The translations under genes were made by a program, and so were the position numbers. Below the pieces are notes generated by a model. It was not told the origin of the DNA, ran no database searches, and saw only the letters and a program-made list of their open reading frames with translations. 64,000 nucleotides of DNA from SAR324 cluster bacterium (GTDB lineage Bacteria > SAR324 > NAC60-12): contig JADGAV010000023.1 in NCBI GenBank assembly GCA_015231825.1, forward strand, positions 1 through 64,000. Direction: 5' to 3'. The first letter of the stretch is position 1. Every line of letters begins with the position of its first letter. Of this stretch, positions 1 through 7,870 are shown piece by piece.

Positions 1-7
1 CATTGAT

Positions 8-1537
8 CTATATCAGTCTTCCCAACTTTTCCCAGTAAGGATCACGCAGTTTTCGTTTAAAGATTTTTCCGGAGTCCTCGCGAGGAAGGTTATTCTGGAA
101 CTTGATCAGGTGAGGAACCTTGTATCCCGCAACTTTTCCGCGCAGGAATTGCTTGACGCCTTCTTCGGTGAGTTCGCTGCCGATTTCCGGTTCCAGATAG
201 GCTATCAGGGATTCGCCAAATTCTTCATCAGGAATCCCAAAAATGGCACAATCCTTTACTCCCGGCATCAAAATCAGTTCTTTTTCGATTTCTGCAGGAT
301 AAATATTCACTCCTCCTGAAATCACCATGTCGTTCTTTCGGTCACAGAGGAAAAGATACCCATCGGCGGTCAAATATCCCTTGTCCCCAATAGTCACCAG
401 TCCTTTTTGTTCGATCTCGAAGCGTTTTGCTTCATTTTTGTGGTATGTGAAATCGGCCTGGTAATCGACGACCGTGTAGATGTCTCCAATCTCTCCGGCA
501 GGCAAAATTTCACCCGCTTCCCCCAAGATGAGAAGTTTCGCCCACGGGCAGACTTTTCCGACCGTCCCGGGGTGTTTGAACCAATCATCCGGAGTGCTCA
601 ATACCGAGATTCCTGTTTCAGTGGAACCATAATACTCATGAATGATGGGGCCAAACCAATTCATCATTTCCCTTTTCACGTCTGGAGAACATGGGGCTGC
701 CCCGTGAATGACGAATTTCAATGAAGAAATATCGTAACGGCCTTTGGTCTGCTCAGGCAGTTTGAGGAGTCTGACAAACATTGTCGGGACTATATGCAGG
801 TGAGTGACTTTGTGTTTTGCAATCAGGTGCAGCATTTCTTCTGCATCGAAGCGAGCCTGCATCACGATGTCAGTTTCTGCCTTTACATGGGTCAATCCGA
901 ATGCATTGGGGGCAGAGTGGTACAAAGGACCGGTGATGAGCACAATCGCTCCTCTTTGAGAACCCCACATCTGCTTGCGGATCTGCAGCGTTTTTTGAGA
1001 CATTTCAGGAGACGGAACATGCCGACGCACTCCCTTGGGGTATCCGGTGGTGCCCGAGGTATAAATCATGCTGGCGGGAGCCGGTTTGGGGGGATTCTGC
1101 CAGGGAGAATGAGCATTAAACCATGCCTGCCACTCCCGACTTTCCGGAGGGACCGAACAAATTGCTTCGTCCAGGCCATAGGCTTTTTGAATTTCCCCTG
1201 GAGTTTTTACGACGATGATTTGAATGTTTTCCGGAATGGAATTTTTAAGTCGATGGAGCAGATCGGCATGAATCACAAGAATTTTTGCATCGGAATCATT
1301 GAGAATATAAAGTGTTTCTTCTGCATTGTAGTGCCAATTGATAGGAACCGGATAGGCTCCCAGGACACCGGCCGCCAAACTGGCTTCAAAAAATGCATGA
1401 TCGTTGCGCAGCATCAAGGCCATGGTATCGCCAACACCAATCCCGAGCCCGTCAAAACCGGAGGCGATCTTCAGGACGTTGCCCTGCAGGTCTTTGTAGG
1501 AAAGGGCACGGTTGCCGCTAATAATCTGATGGGACAT
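8..1537 (-). CDS. Acyl-CoA synthetase (AMP-binding, class I adenylate-forming)
   Basis: This 509-aa protein should activate a carboxylic acid with ATP and join it to coenzyme A through an acyl-adenylate. The phosphate-binding motif YTSGTTGYPKGV lies near residues 159-170. YGSTETG, a GDKGYL-type motif and SGGVNIYPAEIEKEL follow in the expected order, and the C-terminal SGKI motif supplies the catalytic lysine near residue 491. The double arginine after the P-loop is typical of the fatty-acid/bile-acid ligase branch, but the substrate cannot be read from sequence. The ATG start is at 1535-1537. The gene ends only 7 bases from the window edge and is complete. It stands alone: the next leftward gene upstream begins about 970 bases away. 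Confidence 0.9.
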   Translation of the reverse strand: MSHQIISGNRALSYKDLQGNVLKIASGFDGLGIGVGDTMALMLRNDHAFFEASLAAGVLGAYPVPINWHYNAEETLYILNDSDAKILVIHADLLHRLKNSIPENIQIIVVKTPGEIQKAYGLDEAICSVPPESREWQAWFNAHSPWQNPPKPAPASMIYTSGTTGYPKGVRRHVPSPEMSQKTLQIRKQMWGSQRGAIVLITGPLYHSAPNAFGLTHVKAETDIVMQARFDAEEMLHLIAKHKVTHLHIVPTMFVRLLKLPEQTKGRYDISSLKFVIHGAAPCSPDVKREMMNWFGPIIHEYYGSTETGISVLSTPDDWFKHPGTVGKVCPWAKLLILGEAGEILPAGEIGDIYTVVDYQADFTYHKNEAKRFEIEQKGLVTIGDKGYLTADGYLFLCDRKNDMVISGGVNIYPAEIEKELILMPGVKDCAIFGIPDEEFGESLIAYLEPEIGSELTEEGVKQFLRGKVAGYKVPHLIKFQNNLPREDSGKIFKRKLRDPYWEKLGRLI

Positions 1538-1645
1538 GTTTTTTTTTGAATCAATTGAAAGTCAGGCAAGGGATTATGGCAAATGCTGAAACTGCGGGTG
1601 AAAAAATTTTCCGGGTACCTGAACCGAATTCTCAATAACTTTCTT

Positions 1646-2503
1646 TCATGCTGATTTGACTTTTTCCATGTACACGGAAAATATATCGGGAGCCTGGTGT
1701 TTCAATTCCTGGCGAACGGTAACCATTTGCTCAAAATCACCTTTTTTTTTCATTTCATTAACTTCCAGGAGCAGATAATAAATTTCCAAAGCCCCGATAT
1801 GCTCCAAATTCTCCCCCTGAATCTTTGGCATTTCAAGCAGAGGCATGCCGTTGTGCAACCATTCAAAAATGGGAGCCATGTAGGGTCCCTCGCTGTTGAC
1901 CAATTCGCTGATTTCCTGATCATGGATGGGGAGTGCGGAGATTTCGGATGGGGCGATCAGGAGTGCCTTGATGTAGTTGATCTTCGCCTGTATCGTTTCT
2001 TCCGCCTGCCAGAGGGTGTTGCCATAGTGGACAAGCAGATGGGGCTCATGGGGATATCGTTCCAAAAGGGGAGCGAACGCTTCGATGGCTTTGGAGTATT
2101 CCTCCAATTCCCTGAAAATCTGCCCCAGGCAAAGTCCTGAATCACTGAATAAATCGGGATCAATGCCTTTCACATCTTCACTGAGTTTTTTGAGAATCGC
2201 TTTTTTGAGAACCATGGACAGGGGCGTGGTCTCAAAATTAAAGGAGGTGATGGCATTCCAAAGGAATTCACAGGCATTGATGGGGGGCAGATGTTTTCTC
2301 TTTTGAAAAATCACCTGCCAATGTTCGCAGAGACTCAATCCCGACAGGGCTTCCTGATGGTCTTCGATGATTTCAACAACATCTTGAAATGCCTTTCCGG
2401 CAAGCTTAAATTCCAGGCGTTCCAGAGCCTCATATCCCTGATCCATTCGATCAAAATCCCAGGTGAAAAAATTAAGTTGGACCGATGGTGTTCCTGGATT
2501 CAT
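1646..2503 (-). CDS. TPR-like hypothetical protein
   Basis: I do not recognise a named family for this 285-aa protein. The middle part (about residues 125-195) has the helical pattern of tetratricopeptide repeats, with segments such as GQIFRELEEYSKAIEAFAPL and LVHYGNTLWQAEETIQAKINY. The N-terminal 100 residues and the C-terminal 80 residues are also predicted helical and charged. There is no signal peptide or membrane segment, so it is probably a cytoplasmic scaffold. The ATG at 2501-2503 has no obvious Shine-Dalgarno sequence, so the start is not certain. It lies 108 bases downstream of nothing obvious and is read in the same direction as the acyl-CoA synthetase. Confidence 0.65.
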   Translation of the reverse strand: MNPGTPSVQLNFFTWDFDRMDQGYEALERLEFKLAGKAFQDVVEIIEDHQEALSGLSLCEHWQVIFQKRKHLPPINACEFLWNAITSFNFETTPLSMVLKKAILKKLSEDVKGIDPDLFSDSGLCLGQIFRELEEYSKAIEAFAPLLERYPHEPHLLVHYGNTLWQAEETIQAKINYIKALLIAPSEISALPIHDQEISELVNSEGPYMAPIFEWLHNGMPLLEMPKIQGENLEHIGALEIYYLLLEVNEMKKKGDFEQMVTVRQELKHQAPDIFSVYMEKVKSA

Positions 2504-2743
2504 AGGGCAGAGGAAAGAGGACGAAAGAATTGTTTGCGGAACCAGGGAATCACTTTATCAAAACACACAAAAAAAGCAAAACTCTGTCTTCATAAAATGA
2601 ACTTTTATCGTTTTAAGGCGGTTTGGCGCATTCTTGCAAAGCGGTACATTATAGAATATGATGTGTCCTTTCAAAGGGTTCCTGGCTGAGCGTTATGTTT
2701 GCCAAAAGAATCCCATCAATTCAAAACATTCAGGAGATGTACA

Positions 2744-3190
2744 ATGGAGTTGAAAGTTTATTTGTCCGGAGAAATTCACACGGACTGGCGAGGTGAAATA
2801 ATTGACGGAATCCATGCCTTGAATTTGCCGATTGAAGTGCTGACCCCCGTGACCACGCATGCCGCCAGCGACGATGTGGGGGATGAAATTCTGGGCAGGG
2901 AGGAAAGTTCTTTTTGGAAGGATCACAAATCTGCGAAAATAAACAGTATCCGTATCAGGAATGCGATTGAAAAATCAGATATTGTTGTGGTCAAATTCGG
3001 GGAAAAATACAAACAGTGGAATGCCGCCTTTGATGCTGGATTTGCCGTGGCAAAAGGAAAATCATTGATCACGATTCATTCTGCAGAGCATACCCATCCC
3101 CTCAAGGAAATCGATGCTGCCGCGCTTGCTGTGACCGAAAATCCGGGTCAAGTGGTGAAGATCCTGCAATACATTTTAACGCAGAAGTAG
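2744..3190 (+). CDS. YtoQ family protein
   Basis: This 148-aa protein matches the YtoQ family, which is related by fold to nucleoside 2-deoxyribosyltransferases. It shows the family opening KVYLSGEIHTDWR, the central SIRIRNAIEKSDIVVVKFGE segment, and the AFDAGFAVAKGKSLITIHS segment near the C-terminus. No biochemical function is established for the family, so a hydrolase or transferase role on a nucleoside-like substrate is only inferred. I chose the ATG at 2744 because an AGGAG-like ribosome site precedes it; a 15-codon upstream extension lacks family similarity. A NUDIX gene follows 91 bases downstream on the same strand. Confidence 0.85.
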   Translation: MELKVYLSGEIHTDWRGEIIDGIHALNLPIEVLTPVTTHAASDDVGDEILGREESSFWKDHKSAKINSIRIRNAIEKSDIVVVKFGEKYKQWNAAFDAGFAVAKGKSLITIHSAEHTHPLKEIDAAALAVTENPGQVVKILQYILTQK

Positions 3191-3281
3191 AAGAAAAACT
3201 TCTATTCCGAATGCGTTGCAATCCCATTTTCTTCAAAGCAGATCATGCCGGGTGTGCATTTTTGTCAGCAGGGTTTTTGAG

Positions 3282-3824
3282 ATGCTGAAACGTTGGAAAA
3301 AACTAGGTACCAAAGTCCTCTTTAAAAACCCCTGGTGGACTTACCGAATGGATACTTTTTCAATTCCGGATGGAATAACCGGCCAGTACCACTATGTGAT
3401 GACCGATGGTTCCAGCATGATTGTCCCCTTCACCAATGAGGGCAAAATAATCCTGGTCAATCAATACCGCTATCTCTGTGAACGGGAAAGTTTGGAATTT
3501 CCCTGTGGCAGCATCAAACAAGGAAGCTCCTATCTCCAAACGGCTCAGCTGGAACTGGCAGAGGAAACAGGTTATCGGGCAGAGACGCTTGAGGCGGTTG
3601 CAGAATTCAACCCGTACAACGGAGTGAGCAGTGAAATTTGTCAGGTTTTTTTCGCACGCAACTTGCATTTAACCGATGTCAAAGCGGATGAGACAGAAGA
3701 ATTTGAACTCCACTTCTGCAGTCCTGCGGAAATCGATTCGATGATTTGCACCAATCAGATCCGGGATGGAATGAGTTTGGCAGCCTGGAGTTTGACCCGG
3801 CATTTGATTTGCAAGAAAATGTAA
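3282..3824 (+). CDS. NUDIX hydrolase with atypical Nudix box
   Basis: This 180-aa protein has the length and layout of ADP-ribose pyrophosphatase-like NUDIX enzymes, which hydrolyse nucleoside diphosphates linked to another group. The segment from Gly76 to Tyr98 aligns with the Nudix box GX5EX7REUXEEXGU. Glu91, Glu94 and Glu95, which bind the metal, are present. The first box glutamate is replaced by Ser82 and the box arginine by Leu90. The enzyme may still be active, as some family members vary at these places, but the substrate is unknown. The ATG at 3282 begins a sequence that aligns with the family; an upstream extension of 22 codons does not. Confidence 0.8.
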   Translation: MLKRWKKLGTKVLFKNPWWTYRMDTFSIPDGITGQYHYVMTDGSSMIVPFTNEGKIILVNQYRYLCERESLEFPCGSIKQGSSYLQTAQLELAEETGYRAETLEAVAEFNPYNGVSSEICQVFFARNLHLTDVKADETEEFELHFCSPAEIDSMICTNQIRDGMSLAAWSLTRHLICKKM

Positions 3825-3935
3825 GAAGAGACATTTTTCAATCAATTCTTGCACGATTCTGACAAGCGGAATATTGGCTTTCATGGGAAAACAGCGGCAC
3901 CAGCCCCATTGTGCAAACAAAAAAGAAAGGCGGAA

Positions 3936-4421
3936 ATGAAAAAAATTTTCAACAATACAGGCATGTTCGGATTAATGCTATGGGGAATTGTTTTGCTGAT
4001 CGGATGTGCGGATTCAAACAAGGAAAAGGCCGTGGCGGCCCTGGGGGAGCGTCGGGATGACGGCAGCATTGCCGTGCGTCTCTCAGCACTGGACATCGAT
4101 ATCAGGGATGCCAGTCAAAATGAGGAGCAGTCTGAACTGACATTCGTTTTAAAAATCAGTGTTGACAATGACCTCTGCGATTTGGTGGATGTGGTGGTTT
4201 CCTATCAGATACTATACGATCTCAATCATACCGATGCCAATTTTGCAGGAAAATCATTTACTTTTACTGCCGACATAGGGCGCATCAAAAAAGGTCATAC
4301 GGTTGAAGAGAATATTACCCGGGGGACCAATGGTCCGGTGGCCCTCGACTCGATCAGTGTTTCCCAGGTCATTGTCAGAGATCTTCAAAACTGTTCCACG
4401 GACCCGTTTCGCCCCGGTTGA
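3936..4421 (+). CDS. Hypothetical lipoprotein
   Basis: This 161-aa protein begins with a lipoprotein signal: a basic start, a hydrophobic stretch, and a lipobox LIGC with the modified cysteine at residue 24. The mature part is acidic and rich in beta-strand patterns, for example SELTFVLKISVDNDL and SFTFTADIGRIKKG, suggesting a small beta-sandwich domain exposed in the periplasm. I do not recognise the family. The ATG at 3936 is preceded by a purine-rich AAGAAAGGCGG site, and only from this start does the signal peptide sit at the N-terminus. It lies 111 bases after the NUDIX gene, possibly in the same transcript. Confidence 0.7.
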   Translation: MKKIFNNTGMFGLMLWGIVLLIGCADSNKEKAVAALGERRDDGSIAVRLSALDIDIRDASQNEEQSELTFVLKISVDNDLCDLVDVVVSYQILYDLNHTDANFAGKSFTFTADIGRIKKGHTVEENITRGTNGPVALDSISVSQVIVRDLQNCSTDPFRPG

Positions 4422-4542
4422 TCGGGTGATGCAATGAAATTGTCAATTACTTGAGATCCAACTTGTGCAATTTATTGTGTTTGATGATAATTGCACAGGT
4501 TCTGCTCATTTGACTTGTTCAAAAAATTTCTTTGAAAATTCT

Positions 4543-5244
4543 ATGCAAGAAAAATCCATTACAGCCAATAAACAGGGAAAAGCCTGGATTGTGACGGTTG
4601 ATATCAATTTGACAGGCACTTATTATTCCGTCATCAGAATGGATCTCAAGTCCGCGTATGGTCTTATTGACAAAGACAAGGACTGGGAGGAAATGATTCT
4701 GGACATGTCGAAGTGCTTCAGTGTTGATTCTTCTGGAATCGGTATCGTGGTCAGTTTGTACAAGAGATGCCACAAATCGAAAAAGAAATTCAGCATAATC
4801 CGCTGCAATGAATTGTTGTATGAAACATTCAAAGCCAGCGGTCTGGTTGATATTTTCAAGGTTCAGAAATCACAGGAATCAAACAGAGACAGTTCTGCTG
4901 AAAGTAAAATATTCACCTATGAAAAAAAAGGGACCGCGCTGATTTTTACTCCAAATCTAAATTTAACGATCACGAATATTGCTCAGCAGAGAAGAGAGCT
5001 GGTGGAAGCCTTTGGCAAGGAGCTAAAAAGTGACCGGGAGTGGGAAAGCATCATTTTCGATTTAAAAAAGATCCAGGATATCGATTCCGCTTCCATTGGT
5101 ATTTTACTTGGAATTTTCAGAAGAACCCAGAAGGCGGGCAAAGAATTTGAGGTGCTTGGCTGCAATGAAGAAATTTTTCAGTTGCTGGAATTGACGGGCC
5201 TTTATCAACTTTTTTCCATCAAACCTGCAAACGACGAGGCATGA
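4543..5244 (+). CDS. Tandem STAS-domain protein (anti-sigma-factor-antagonist type)
   Basis: The 233-aa protein contains two STAS domains in tandem, roughly residues 5-110 and 125-225. The first carries DSSGIG at the position where SpoIIAA-type antagonists are phosphorylated; the second carries DSASIG, which also keeps a serine there. Such proteins usually bind an anti-sigma factor or a kinase in a partner-switching pathway, and phosphorylation releases them. No serine kinase of the RsbW type is in this window. The next gene follows after only 3 bases, so the two are almost surely co-transcribed. I favour the ATG at 4543; a GTG 78 bases upstream is also in frame and neither has a strong ribosome site. 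Confidence 0.8.
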   Translation: MQEKSITANKQGKAWIVTVDINLTGTYYSVIRMDLKSAYGLIDKDKDWEEMILDMSKCFSVDSSGIGIVVSLYKRCHKSKKKFSIIRCNELLYETFKASGLVDIFKVQKSQESNRDSSAESKIFTYEKKGTALIFTPNLNLTITNIAQQRRELVEAFGKELKSDREWESIIFDLKKIQDIDSASIGILLGIFRRTQKAGKEFEVLGCNEEIFQLLELTGLYQLFSIKPANDEA

Positions 5245-5247
5245 ACC

Positions 5248-5736
5248 ATGTTGGACCTTTCTTTGATGCAGGAATTGTCAGGTGAGGAAAAAAAGTGGCT
5301 GGCTGCGGCTGTTGTCGGCGCCGCCGTCGCGGATCACGAGCTGGTCAACACGGAAGTTCGCTATGTTCAGGAAATTCTTGATCATCTTGATGTCGACAAT
5401 AAAAAAGCACACATGCTGGAATTGATGGAGCAAAAAAAACTGCCCCTGCTTCCAAAAATAGACATTAAACGTCCGCTGGCAGCAAAAGTGTTTATTTATC
5501 TGGCACAGTTGACAGTCGTTGACAATCAATTGAGTCCGAGCGAAGTCAAATTTTTAAAGAATATTGGTCAAAATCTGGGATTTGCTGCGGATCAAATTCG
5601 TGAAGTGGTCAGTTGGGTTCACCAAATTGTGTCGGTTACCAAAAAAGAAGCGGACCTGCTCGTTTCCTTGAGCAAAGAAAATGATTCCGGAATGACTCGT
5701 TTTTCAATGAAAGACAACACAGAAACCCCGCTTTAG
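5248..5736 (+). CDS. TerB-like domain protein
   Basis: This 162-aa protein is all-helical and resembles the TerB (tellurite-resistance B) domain, with AAAVVGAAVADHELVNTEV near residues 19-37 and a second acidic turn, VVDNQLSPSEVKFL, near residues 91-104. In this family such acidic turns bind divalent metal. Its partner is the tandem STAS protein 3 bases upstream, so a role in the same regulatory complex is a reasonable inference. The C-terminal 30 residues are not conserved-looking. The stop codon overlaps by 4 bases the end of the convergent carbonic-anhydrase gene. Family assignment is moderate because TerB-like domains are short and diverse. Confidence 0.65.
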   Translation: MLDLSLMQELSGEEKKWLAAAVVGAAVADHELVNTEVRYVQEILDHLDVDNKKAHMLELMEQKKLPLLPKIDIKRPLAAKVFIYLAQLTVVDNQLSPSEVKFLKNIGQNLGFAADQIREVVSWVHQIVSVTKKEADLLVSLSKENDSGMTRFSMKDNTETPL

Positions 5737-6344
5737 TCTTCTCCAGCCCCTCTGCTCTCTGCCTCCTGGCTCTTCAAAAATTCATTTTTCAAACGCTGCA
5801 TTTCTGCTTCAGCTTCTTTTTGATAGTTGGCATCGGCCCAAATCCGGTCGCTTCCCTGGGCATAAGCGAGGGCATTTTTTTGATAAATCCAGGCATTGTA
5901 GCGATTAGAAACCCAGTTGTTTTGAGTGCGAATCACTTTCCCGGGGGTTCCAACAACAATGGAATTTTCTGGAATAATGGTCCCTTCTTTGAGAAAACTC
6001 CCCCCGGCGACGATAGAGTTCCTTCCGACGACACAAGCATCGGTGACCCTGGCTCCAATGCCGATCAGGCAGTTGTCTTCAATAGTTGCCCCGTGAATCA
6101 CACAGTGGTGAGTGATGCTGCAGTAGGCGCCGATATGAACCCCGGTCTTTTCTCCGACATGAATCATTACAAAATCCTGAATATTGCTGTGACGACCAAT
6201 CATGATCTCGTCGCTTTCCGCACGCATAACAGCCTGAGGCCAGATCGACACTCCGTCCTCCAAGAGGATTTTTCCGTACAGATGGACTGATGAGTGGATA
6301 AAAGAAGCTTTTTCATAATGAACCTCCGGGCCAATTTTTTCCAT
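5733..6344 (-). CDS. Gamma-carbonic anhydrase family hexapeptide-repeat protein
   Basis: The 203-aa protein is a left-handed beta-helix of the gamma-carbonic anhydrase type (PaaY/YrdA-like), seen from the hexapeptide periodicity over residues 15-140 and a charged C-terminal helix. The zinc-binding histidines are present: His62 in the IQDFVMIHVG segment, then His79 and His84 in THHCVIHG with the expected spacing of five. The family acts as trimers in the cytoplasm; some members hydrate CO2, others are thioesterases, and sequence alone does not decide. A GGAG site precedes the ATG at 6342-6344. The C-terminal tail after residue 150 is longer and more acidic than in minimal members. Confidence 0.88.
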   Translation of the reverse strand: MEKIGPEVHYEKASFIHSSVHLYGKILLEDGVSIWPQAVMRAESDEIMIGRHSNIQDFVMIHVGEKTGVHIGAYCSITHHCVIHGATIEDNCLIGIGARVTDACVVGRNSIVAGGSFLKEGTIIPENSIVVGTPGKVIRTQNNWVSNRYNAWIYQKNALAYAQGSDRIWADANYQKEAEAEMQRLKNEFLKSQEAESRGAGED

Positions 6345-6559
6345 ATTTCTTCTCCATTATAAAATTGAATCTGCGTTTGTAATTCAGAAAACCTGACTGA
6401 GGCCTGGGCGGTGAATTCTTCAGGGTCAGTCTGCGCCCTGCAATGCTGTGAGGATTTAATTCTATCCTCCCCGCGCATTTCTATGGAACTTTCTCAGCAG
6501 GGATGCCAGAATAAAAGAAAACTAAATTGCTCTGCCACTAGCTTTTAACTGGAGGAAAA

Positions 6560-6841
6560 ATGGACCATCATCCATTGAATGAGGAAGCACTTCGCCAGTC
6601 TATCGAAAATCTTCGATCTGAAATCGACAAGCTTACCGAAAGCGATGAACAGGCGATGAGACGGTTGAGCCGTTTGCTGACAGACCTTGAACACAAACTC
6701 GAAAATCCCGATGATGCAGAACATCATGAATCGTTGATGGACATGCTTGGACAATCCATTGAACAGTTTGAGGTGCAGCATCCTGCCGCAACTGGGGTTT
6801 TGAATCACATCATGACGATGCTCGGCAATATGGGTATTTGA
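6560..6841 (+). CDS. DUF4404 family protein
   Basis: This 93-aa protein fits the DUF4404 family: small, acidic, entirely helical, with the N-terminal LRQSIENLRSEI heptad-like pattern and the ending GVLNHIMTMLGNMGI. No function is known for the family. A strong ribosome site (GGAGG) lies just before the ATG at 6560. It is divergent from the carbonic anhydrase gene, with 215 bases between the two starts that must hold both promoters; I could not assign -35 and -10 boxes with confidence. Confidence 0.8.
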   Translation: MDHHPLNEEALRQSIENLRSEIDKLTESDEQAMRRLSRLLTDLEHKLENPDDAEHHESLMDMLGQSIEQFEVQHPAATGVLNHIMTMLGNMGI

Positions 6842-6988
6842 CCGTCTCTGTGAGCCGGATTCCCGGAGCAGAAAACTGCGATGGGAAGCTCGTCAGTTCA
6901 TTCAGCAGTGTTCCGCAAAACTCATCGATATTCCAGCAGACAGGCGCCGCATGATTTGCACTGGACATCTATCAATGCGAATAGAGTA

Positions 6989-7228
6989 TCAGCCTTCTTC
7001 TTCAGGAAAATAAAATTCAGAATCAAGATCTTCCATTTTTCTCAAGATGAAGCTGCGGGCATCTTGAATCGCCTGATTGTATGCCACCGGTCCGAGTTTC
7101 TGAACAAAAAATTCGAGAATGGTTTCAGCTCGATAAGGACTCAATTCTTCATCAAATTCTTTTTGGTAAAGTTCAACGAAAGCCGTGATGATGGATTGAT
7201 GTCGGTCTTCTGACAATCTGATTTTCAT
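6989..7228 (-). CDS. DUF2164 family protein
   Basis: The 79-aa protein matches DUF2164, a family of small cytoplasmic proteins of unknown function. Characteristic parts are KIRLSEDRHQSIITAFVELY at the start and FFVQKLGPVAYNQAIQDAR in the second half. I set the start at the ATG at 7226-7228, preceded by an AAGG site; an eight-codon extension upstream adds nothing recognisable. It faces DUF4404 across 147 bases in which I see no clear terminator hairpin. Confidence 0.8.
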   Translation of the reverse strand: MKIRLSEDRHQSIITAFVELYQKEFDEELSPYRAETILEFFVQKLGPVAYNQAIQDARSFILRKMEDLDSEFYFPEEEG

Positions 7229-7296
7229 GCTTGCCTTTCTGCACGAGTACAAAATTCACTTTTGGGTGACCTTGTCCTTCTGCTTTGCTTTCCCTG

Positions 7297-7830
7297 CTAT
7301 TGTACTCCCAAAAAACCGATGCTCATAATGAACAACCCGAATCCTATCCATAAAATATTGAACTGACTGAATTCTGTGTTGGGTGTATATTTTTTTTCCG
7401 ATTCCAATATCTGGTTGATCGTTTTTTGAGCGAGTACCGTGGGGAGGACTCCCAGTAAAGAAATTGCCCCAAAGGGCAGTGGAGCAAAGCTGAACAGTCC
7501 CAGAATCAAATAAAGTGTAAAAAGCAGCAGAGCAGACCAATCGACTTCCAGCCTTTTACTGATTGCGTCGCTTTTGATTTGACTGAAAAGGGAATAGGCA
7601 AATATAAGCGAAAAAACAGCTCTCCAAACGGGTTTGATATTCCTTCTATCGCGGAATCTGAGGTGGCTCCAATTTCGATAGTGCCAGTACAATTCATAAA
7701 TCCCGGCAGTCAGGATGCCCATCACGACGAGTTTTGTCAGTGAGACGTGAAAATACGTCAAGTCCTCCATCTCTTCTTGAGGGGATTTTGAATTTGTCTC
7801 AGGAGGTGATTCGACAGGATCTTTTTCCAT
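7297..7830 (-). CDS. Multi-pass membrane protein, DUF4234-like
   Basis: The 177-aa protein has a soluble, proline- and acid-rich N-terminus of about 25 residues followed by four hydrophobic segments. The region LVVMGILTAGIYELYWHYRN and the following basic loop resemble DUF4234-type membrane proteins, whose function is unknown. I chose the ATG at 7828-7830, where the hydrophilic head begins; a longer frame reaching to 8001 would run through the upstream gene. It is the last gene of the leftward run that begins at 15814 and lies 40 bases after the 518-aa protein, so it may provide a membrane anchor for that system. That link is inference. Confidence 0.65.
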   Translation of the reverse strand: MEKDPVESPPETNSKSPQEEMEDLTYFHVSLTKLVVMGILTAGIYELYWHYRNWSHLRFRDRRNIKPVWRAVFSLIFAYSLFSQIKSDAISKRLEVDWSALLLFTLYLILGLFSFAPLPFGAISLLGVLPTVLAQKTINQILESEKKYTPNTEFSQFNILWIGFGLFIMSIGFLGVQ

Positions 7831-7870
7831 AGTGTTCCAAGTTTGGTTGAGGGCCAGGAGGCAAACGGGT

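Noticed and set aside
794-1549. A 251-codon rightward frame
   Set aside because: Lies antisense within the acyl-CoA synthetase gene and shows no family similarity.
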